25,264 nt of DNA from assembly GCA_050731755.1 (NCBI GenBank), contig JBOHPP010000218.1:1-25264 (forward strand), given 5' to 3'. The DNA is from JBOHPP01 sp050731755 (GTDB taxonomy: Bacteria > Methylomirabilota > Methylomirabilia > Rokubacteriales > CSP1-6). Within the stretch, counting starts at the first letter, position 1. Each line of letters opens with the position of its first letter. Positions 20,847 to 25,264 of the stretch are shown piece by piece. A program made the translations under genes and the position numbers. The notes under the pieces were generated by a model, which searched no databases, was not told the origin of the DNA, and was given only the letters and a program-made list of their open reading frames with translations.

Positions 20847-22490
20847 ATGAGTAAACGACCATACTCCCGTCGGCAGTTCCTTCGTACGGGTGCAGGCGGC
20901 GTGGCGGCGACGTTGGCGGCCGTCTCGGGCGCGCGGCCGGGCGTTGCCAACGTTCAGTCTCCCCCGCCGGCCCACACCGCGCCCAGGATCCTGAGAAAGC
21001 CCCCGCTCGGCGAGCTTCAGCGCATTGCCAAATCGTATGGCCTCGACATGAGCCCCGAAGATCTCACGTCGTTCCGTAGTCTGATGGACGGAGTCCTCGC
21101 CTCCTACCGACGACTCGACCAGTTCGCCGAGCCGACCCTGCCGGTGAAGTATCCCCGCAACGCCGGGTATCGTCCGCCGGCCTCGGAGAACCGGCTCAAC
21201 GCGTGGTACTGGAAGTGCTCGATCAAGGGCGCGCCCTCGGGGCCGCTGGCCGGCAAGAAGATCGCGATCAAGGACAACGTATGCGTGGCCGGCATCCCGA
21301 TGATGAACGGCTCCAATATCCTCGAAGGCTACGTACCTGATGTCGATGCCACGATCGTCACGCGAATCCTGGACGGCGGTGGCGAAATCGTGGGCAAGGC
21401 CGTCTGCGAGCACCTCTGCTTCTCGGGCGGCAGCCACACCTCCGATACCGGCCCGGTCCTGAACCCGCACGATCCCAAGCGTTCCGCCGGCGGATCCTCG
21501 AGCGGCAGTGCCGCCTTGGTCGCGGCCGGGGAGTGCGATATGGCCATGGGCGGCGATCAGGGCGGGTCGATCCGGATCCCCAGCTCCTACTCCGGCGCGG
21601 TCGGGCACAAGCCGACCTATGGCCTCGTCCCGTACACGGGCGTCTTCCCCATCGAGTTGACGCTCGACCACACCGGACCGATTGCCCGCACCGCCGGGGA
21701 CTGCGCGCTCCTGCTCGAAGCGATCGCCGGGCCCGATGGCCTCGATCCCCGGCAGTCGGGCGCAGTTCGTACCGACGCCTACACCAAGAAGCTGACCGGC
21801 GACGTCCGTGGACTTCGCATCGGGATCGTGCCGGAGGGCTTCGGCTGGCCCAACTCCGAGCCCGACGTGGACAAGATGGTGCGCGATGCGGCCCAGCGCC
21901 TCGCCCGCGCCGGCGCCACGCTGACCGAGGCGTCAATTCCACTGCACCGCGACGGCATCCACGTCTGGAATGCGATCGCCGTCGAGGGCGCGACGATGCT
22001 GATGGTGGCCGGCAACAGCATGGGCACCAACTGGAAGGGCCACTACACGACGTCTCTCCTGGACTTCTACGGCCGCAGCCGACGGGCGCGGGGGAACGAC
22101 CTCTCCGAGACCGTCAAGCTCGTCATTCTCCTCGGGCAGTACATGCAGGACAACTATCACGGCCGCTACTACGCGAAGGCCCAGAATCTGTCGCGCGTGC
22201 TGCGCGCCGCCTACGACAATGCCCTGGCCGACGTCGACCTCCTCCTGATGCCCACGCTGCCGCTGAAGGCTACCCTGCTCCCGGCGGCCAACGCGAGTCG
22301 CGAGGACTACGTCGCGCGGGCGCTGGAGATGATCGCGAATACCTGCCCCTTCGACGTCACCGGCCACCCGGCCGCCACCGTCCCCTGCGGGATGTCCGGG
22401 GGACTCCCGGTCGGCATGATGCTGATCGGCCGGTACTGGGAGGACGGCACCGTGCTGCGCGCTGCGGACGCGTTTCAAAAGCTCGGGTGA
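20847..22490 (+). CDS. Tat-exported amidase (amidase-signature family, nitrile-pathway type)
   Basis: A 547-residue amidase with a twin-arginine signal (SRRQFLRTGAGGVAATLAAV, from residue 7) for folded export. Catalytic triad: Lys142 (AIKDN), the cis-Ser in GGSSSGS at 215-221, and nucleophile Ser241 in GGDQGGSIRIP. The stretch from Leu135 to the end (IPMMNGSNILEGYVPDVDAT, LVPYTGVFPIE, IANTCPFDVTGHPAATVP) closely follows remembered sequences of rhodococcal amidases coupled to nitrile hydratase, which hydrolyse amides to acids and ammonia. The twin-arginine leader is not part of those. ATG 20847 is fixed by GGAGG six bases upstream and by the signal. It is divergent from two amidohydrolases, suggesting extracytoplasmic amide cleavage feeding cytosolic steps (inference). 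No nitrile hydratase is seen. Confidence 0.92.
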   Translation: MSKRPYSRRQFLRTGAGGVAATLAAVSGARPGVANVQSPPPAHTAPRILRKPPLGELQRIAKSYGLDMSPEDLTSFRSLMDGVLASYRRLDQFAEPTLPVKYPRNAGYRPPASENRLNAWYWKCSIKGAPSGPLAGKKIAIKDNVCVAGIPMMNGSNILEGYVPDVDATIVTRILDGGGEIVGKAVCEHLCFSGGSHTSDTGPVLNPHDPKRSAGGSSSGSAALVAAGECDMAMGGDQGGSIRIPSSYSGAVGHKPTYGLVPYTGVFPIELTLDHTGPIARTAGDCALLLEAIAGPDGLDPRQSGAVRTDAYTKKLTGDVRGLRIGIVPEGFGWPNSEPDVDKMVRDAAQRLARAGATLTEASIPLHRDGIHVWNAIAVEGATMLMVAGNSMGTNWKGHYTTSLLDFYGRSRRARGNDLSETVKLVILLGQYMQDNYHGRYYAKAQNLSRVLRAAYDNALADVDLLLMPTLPLKATLLPAANASREDYVARALEMIANTCPFDVTGHPAATVPCGMSGGLPVGMMLIGRYWEDGTVLRAADAFQKLG

Positions 22491-22520
22491 CACGGTTCCG
22501 GTGACGGCGGGACCCGGGTG

Positions 22521-24158
22521 TCAGGGGAAGATCGAGAAATCCACCGCCTTCTCGGTGATGAACTCCAGCAGGGCCGGCGTGCCCTGGCGGGTCTGGGCGA
22601 TGGCCCGCTCGATGGCCGGCACGATCTCGCCGGGCTCGGTCACGCGCTCGCCCCAGCCGCCCAGCGCGCGGGCGAAGTCGGCGTAGTTGCCGCTGATGTC
22701 GGTGGAGCGGTACTTCTCGGTGGCGACCTTCATCACCTTGAGCTCGATGGCCATCGAGAAGTTGTTGAGCAGCACCGACAAGATCGGAATGCGCTCGCGC
22801 ACGGCCGTCTCGAAGTCCATGCCGGTGAAGCCGATGGCGGCGTCGCCCCAGACGTTGGTGCAGAGCTTGTCAGGGGCGGCCAGCTTGGCGCCCATAGCCA
22901 GGCCTAGCCCATAGCCGAGCTGAGTCGTCTTGCCCCACCCGATGTAGGTGAGGGGCGCCACCGGCTCCCAGAAGGGCGAGATCTGGTCGCGGGGGCTGCC
23001 GGCGTCGTGGGTGATGATCGTGTTGGCCACGTCCACCGTGTGCAGGAGATCCCAGATGATGCGGTAGGGCGAGAGCGGCGTCGCCTTGGACGTGAGCCGC
23101 GGCATCCACTGGGCGAGCCACTCGTTCTTGAGCCGCTTGATCTCCTGGGTGACGGCGGGGCCACGGCCCCGGGGGGCGCCGCGCAACCGGTCGCGGACCT
23201 CGGCGAGGAGCGCGTCGAGCGTGAGCGCCGCGTCGCCGACCAGGGCCAGCGCGGCGGGCACATCCTTGTTGATGTCGACCGGGTCCAGCGTCGCGTGGGC
23301 GATGCGCTTGCCCTTGGGCATGGCCACGCCGTAGTTGGTCGTCGAGAACGAGCAGCCGATGCCGAAGATCAGGTCGGCGTTGGTGAGGAAGTGGTGGAGG
23401 GGCTTACTGATGGAGCGGCCGCCGGAGCCGAGGGACAGAGGATGCGTCTCGGGGAACGCGCTCTTGCCCTGCAGGCTGGTCGTCACCGGCGCTTCGAGCA
23501 ATTCGGCCAGCTCGCGGAGTTGCCGCCAGGCCTTCGCGTAGTGCACGCCCTGGCCGGCATAGATCACCGGCCGCTCGGCCGCCACCAACGCCTCGGCCAC
23601 CCGGGAGACATCGCGTGAGTGGGGCGCCGTGAGCAGCCGGGGCGCCGGCGTGTAGCTCCAGCCGTCCGGCACCTCCTCGCGCAGGAGGTCGATCGGAAAC
23701 TCGAGCAGGACCGGGCGCGGGCGGCCGTTCCTCACCTGGGTGAAGGCCCGGCGCATGGCCTCGGGCACGGCGTCGGGCACGATGACCTGCTCGGCCCACT
23801 TGGTGACGTGCTGGTAGTTGAGAAACGAGCTGAAGTTGGGCGGGATGTTGAGCAGCCGCCGAGGGTAGCCACCGGGAAGCACCACGATGGGGACCGAGTC
23901 GCCATAAGCCTGGGCCACACCGCCGAACGAGTTTTCCGTCCCCGGGCCGTGCTGCATGGCGAAGACGCCGATCCGCTCGCCGGAGGTGATGCGGCTCAGC
24001 GCATCGGCCATGTGCAGGCCGGTTCGCTCCTGGCGCACGATGATGGTGCGGATGTCGGCCTCGGCGGCGGCTTCGATGATGGGGTTGACCGGGTAGCCGA
24101 TGAGGAACTGCACGCCTTCCCGCTTGAGGATGTCCGCCACGACCGCGGCTGCTTTCAC
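22521..24158 (-). CDS. Thiamine-pyrophosphate-dependent enzyme, acetolactate-synthase/benzoylformate-decarboxylase-like
   Basis: A 545-residue cytosolic ThDP enzyme with the three-domain POX/ALS layout. The N-terminal Pyr domain has the cofactor-activating Glu44 (VRQERTGLHMAD), the central domain the RPVIYAGQGVHYAK block (about 196-209), and the PP domain GDAAIGFTGMDFETA at 438-452 ending in LLNN (463-466), the ThDP/Mg motif. The middle Gly of GDG is Ala, which occurs in some members. The start is GTG 24158 with GGAGG six bases upstream. It follows LivF by 37 bases and seems cotranscribed with the Liv transporter. It could ligate or decarboxylate a 2-oxo acid; which one is not readable. It shares no close mark with a named pathway enzyme. 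Confidence 0.88.
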   Translation of the reverse strand: MKAAAVVADILKREGVQFLIGYPVNPIIEAAAEADIRTIIVRQERTGLHMADALSRITSGERIGVFAMQHGPGTENSFGGVAQAYGDSVPIVVLPGGYPRRLLNIPPNFSSFLNYQHVTKWAEQVIVPDAVPEAMRRAFTQVRNGRPRPVLLEFPIDLLREEVPDGWSYTPAPRLLTAPHSRDVSRVAEALVAAERPVIYAGQGVHYAKAWRQLRELAELLEAPVTTSLQGKSAFPETHPLSLGSGGRSISKPLHHFLTNADLIFGIGCSFSTTNYGVAMPKGKRIAHATLDPVDINKDVPAALALVGDAALTLDALLAEVRDRLRGAPRGRGPAVTQEIKRLKNEWLAQWMPRLTSKATPLSPYRIIWDLLHTVDVANTIITHDAGSPRDQISPFWEPVAPLTYIGWGKTTQLGYGLGLAMGAKLAAPDKLCTNVWGDAAIGFTGMDFETAVRERIPILSVLLNNFSMAIELKVMKVATEKYRSTDISGNYADFARALGGWGERVTEPGEIVPAIERAIAQTRQGTPALLEFITEKAVDFSIFP

Positions 24159-24195
24159 GAAGGTCCTCCTCTCGACTCCGAGAGTCTACCGCAAG

Positions 24196-24909
24196 TCACC
24201 GGCCGAGGTAGGCGTGCCTCACGCGCTCGTCGGCGAGGAGGCGGTCGCGGGTCCCGCTGAGCGCCACCACGCCGTTCTCCAGCACGTACGCGCGATGACA
24301 GAGCCGGAGCGCCCGCAGCACGTTCTGCTCGACCAGGAGCACGGTCGTCCCTTCCCCGTTGATCCGGGCCAGGTCATCGAAGATGGCCCGCACCATGACC
24401 GGAGCCAGACCGAGCGACGGCTCGTCGAGCATGAGCAGCCGGGGGCGCGCCATCAGGGCCCGGCCGATCGCGCAGATCTGCTGCTCGCCGCCGGAGAGCG
24501 AGCCGGCGAGCTGCCGCCGGCGCTCGGCCAGCCGAGGGAAGAGCTGGAAGACCTGGGCCAGCGACTCGGCCCGCCGGCGCCGCGCCTCGGCAGTCCGCGC
24601 GCCCAGCTCGAGGTTCTCGAGCACCGTCATGCTGGGGAAGAGCTGCCGGCCCTCGGGGACGTGGGCGATGCCGGAGGCCACGATCTCGGCGGGGCCGAGA
24701 CCGTCGATGCGGACGCCGTCCAGCTCGATCCGCCCCCGCCGGCAGGGCAGCAGTCCGGCGATGGCTCGCAGGGTGGTCGTCTTGCCGGCGCCGTTGGAGC
24801 CGATGAGCGCCACCAGCTCGCCGCGCCCCACCTCCAGCGAGACACCCCGAATGGCAAGCAGGTCGCCGTAGCCGGCCTCGACCCCCTCAAGCCGGAGCAG
24901 TGGCGGCAT
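24196..24909 (-). CDS. livF: Branched-chain-amino-acid-type ABC transporter ATP-binding protein LivF
   Basis: A 237-residue ATPase of the HAAT (Liv) importer family. Walker A GSNGAGKT at 37-44, Q-loop region VPEGRQLFPSMTVLENLELGA at 84-104, signature LSGGEQQ at 138-144, Walker B RLLMLDEPSLGLAP at 157-170, and a VEQN switch block at 193-196. VPEGRQLFP is a LivF hallmark. ATG 24909 lies inside the end of livG (23-base overlap) with GGGGGAGGAGG directly before it. Such transporters import branched-chain amino acids, but also aromatic acids, urea and amides; near amide and aromatic catabolism the latter is as likely. Confidence 0.94.
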   Translation of the reverse strand: MPPLLRLEGVEAGYGDLLAIRGVSLEVGRGELVALIGSNGAGKTTTLRAIAGLLPCRRGRIELDGVRIDGLGPAEIVASGIAHVPEGRQLFPSMTVLENLELGARTAEARRRRAESLAQVFQLFPRLAERRRQLAGSLSGGEQQICAIGRALMARPRLLMLDEPSLGLAPVMVRAIFDDLARINGEGTTVLLVEQNVLRALRLCHRAYVLENGVVALSGTRDRLLADERVRHAYLGR

Positions 24910-25264
24910 CCTCCTCCCCCAGATAAGCCTCGATCACCCGCGGGTCGCCGGCCACCACCTCGGGACGTCCCTCCGCGATGCGCTCGCCGTAGTTGAGAAC
25001 CACCAGCCGCTGGGAGAGCGACATCACTGCGCGCATGACGTGCTCGATCAAGAGCACCGTGATGCCCCGGCGGTTGATGGCCCGTACCAGCTCGACGATC
25101 CGCTCCGTCTCGGGCGGCGTGAGACCGGCCATCACCTCGTCGAGCAGCAGCAGCGTCGGCTCGGTGGCCAGAGCCCGGGCCAATTCCAGGCGCTTGCGCT
25201 CGGCCAGCGTCAGCGCGGAGGCTGGCGCGGCGCTCTTGGCGGCGAGGCCTACCTCCTCCAGCAC
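24887..25264 (-). CDS. livG: Branched-chain-amino-acid-type ABC transporter ATP-binding protein LivG, partial
   Basis: Only the last 125 codons are in the window; the gene starts beyond its high-coordinate edge, so Walker A is outside. Seen: the signature region LTLAERKRLELARALATEP (18-36), Walker B TLLLLDEVMAGLTPPE (37-52), the switch IEHVM with His75, and the C-terminal GERIAEGRPEVVAGDPRVIEAYLGEE that ends LivG proteins. The signature has LTLAERKR where most ABC ATPases have LSGGQ, a variant seen in Liv-type ATPases. Its stop lies inside livF. Confidence 0.92.
   Translation of the reverse strand: MLEEVGLAAKSAAPASALTLAERKRLELARALATEPTLLLLDEVMAGLTPPETERIVELVRAINRRGITVLLIEHVMRAVMSLSQRLVVLNYGERIAEGRPEVVAGDPRVIEAYLGEEDAATAPA

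Noticed and set aside
20064..21671. 535-codon minus-strand open frame across the amidase control region
   Set aside because: It is antisense to the amidase and out of frame with the amidohydrolase, has low-complexity Arg/Gly/Ala content and matches no family. It arises from high GC.
1..25264. CRISPR array, tRNA/rRNA genes, insertion sequences, phage or defence modules
   Set aside because: No regularly spaced repeats, RNA-gene signatures, transposase or integrase motifs were seen on either strand.

Overview
The window is GC-rich, gene-dense bacterial DNA. It holds about 26 protein genes on both strands, mostly in short operons with good GGAGG-type ribosome binding sites and frequent GTG starts. 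I see no rRNA, tRNA, CRISPR array, transposase or phage gene. The mix of family-5 peptide-type ABC transporters, Rieske oxygenases, amidohydrolases, a ThDP enzyme and a Liv-type transporter is what one expects of an uncultured soil or subsurface heterotroph. Candidatus Rokubacteria (Methylomirabilota) or a proteobacterium with a similar gene style would fit. That assignment is inference from gene content only.

Layout. (1) 1-7150: a peptide/opine-type ABC importer split into two blocks on the minus strand. Substrate-binding protein, two permeases and an exported SMP-30-like protein lie at 7150-2699, and the two ATPases at 1324-1. A plus-strand Rieske oxygenase (1384-2625) sits between the blocks. 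(2) 7339-11573, plus strand: ring-hydroxylating oxygenase alpha and beta subunits, a decayed substrate-binding-protein gene, an SDR dehydrogenase and a 3-hydroxyisobutyrate-dehydrogenase-like enzyme. This looks like a catabolic operon: oxygenation followed by alcohol oxidation. (3) 12970-11515, minus strand: a second SDR and an unassigned protein whose end overlaps the preceding operon. (4) 13069-17769, plus strand: an OsmC-like protein, a TauD/TfdA-fold oxygenase, then five envelope proteins of unknown role (four with signal peptides and one with about four membrane segments). (5) 20620-17815, minus strand: two metal-dependent amidohydrolases. A Tat-exported amidase of the nitrile-pathway type (20847-22490) is divergent from them. 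(6) 25264-22521, minus strand: LivG (partial), LivF and a ThDP-dependent acetolactate-synthase-like enzyme.

Working model (inference): the region is a catabolic island for small organic, perhaps aromatic and amide-containing, compounds. Uptake would be through the peptide-type and Liv-type importers. Attack would be by Rieske and 2OG-Fe(II) oxygenases and amide or cyclic-amide hydrolases, followed by dehydrogenases and a ThDP lyase or ligase. No substrate can be named from sequence alone.

The parts most worth attention are the split transporter with its inserted oxygenase, the three-frame substrate-binding-protein pseudogene at 9321-9832, the envelope gene series after the TauD-like oxygenase, and the Tat-amidase/amidohydrolase divergon with a perfect palindrome in its promoter region. 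I did not find a clearly new defence, mobile or RNA system.
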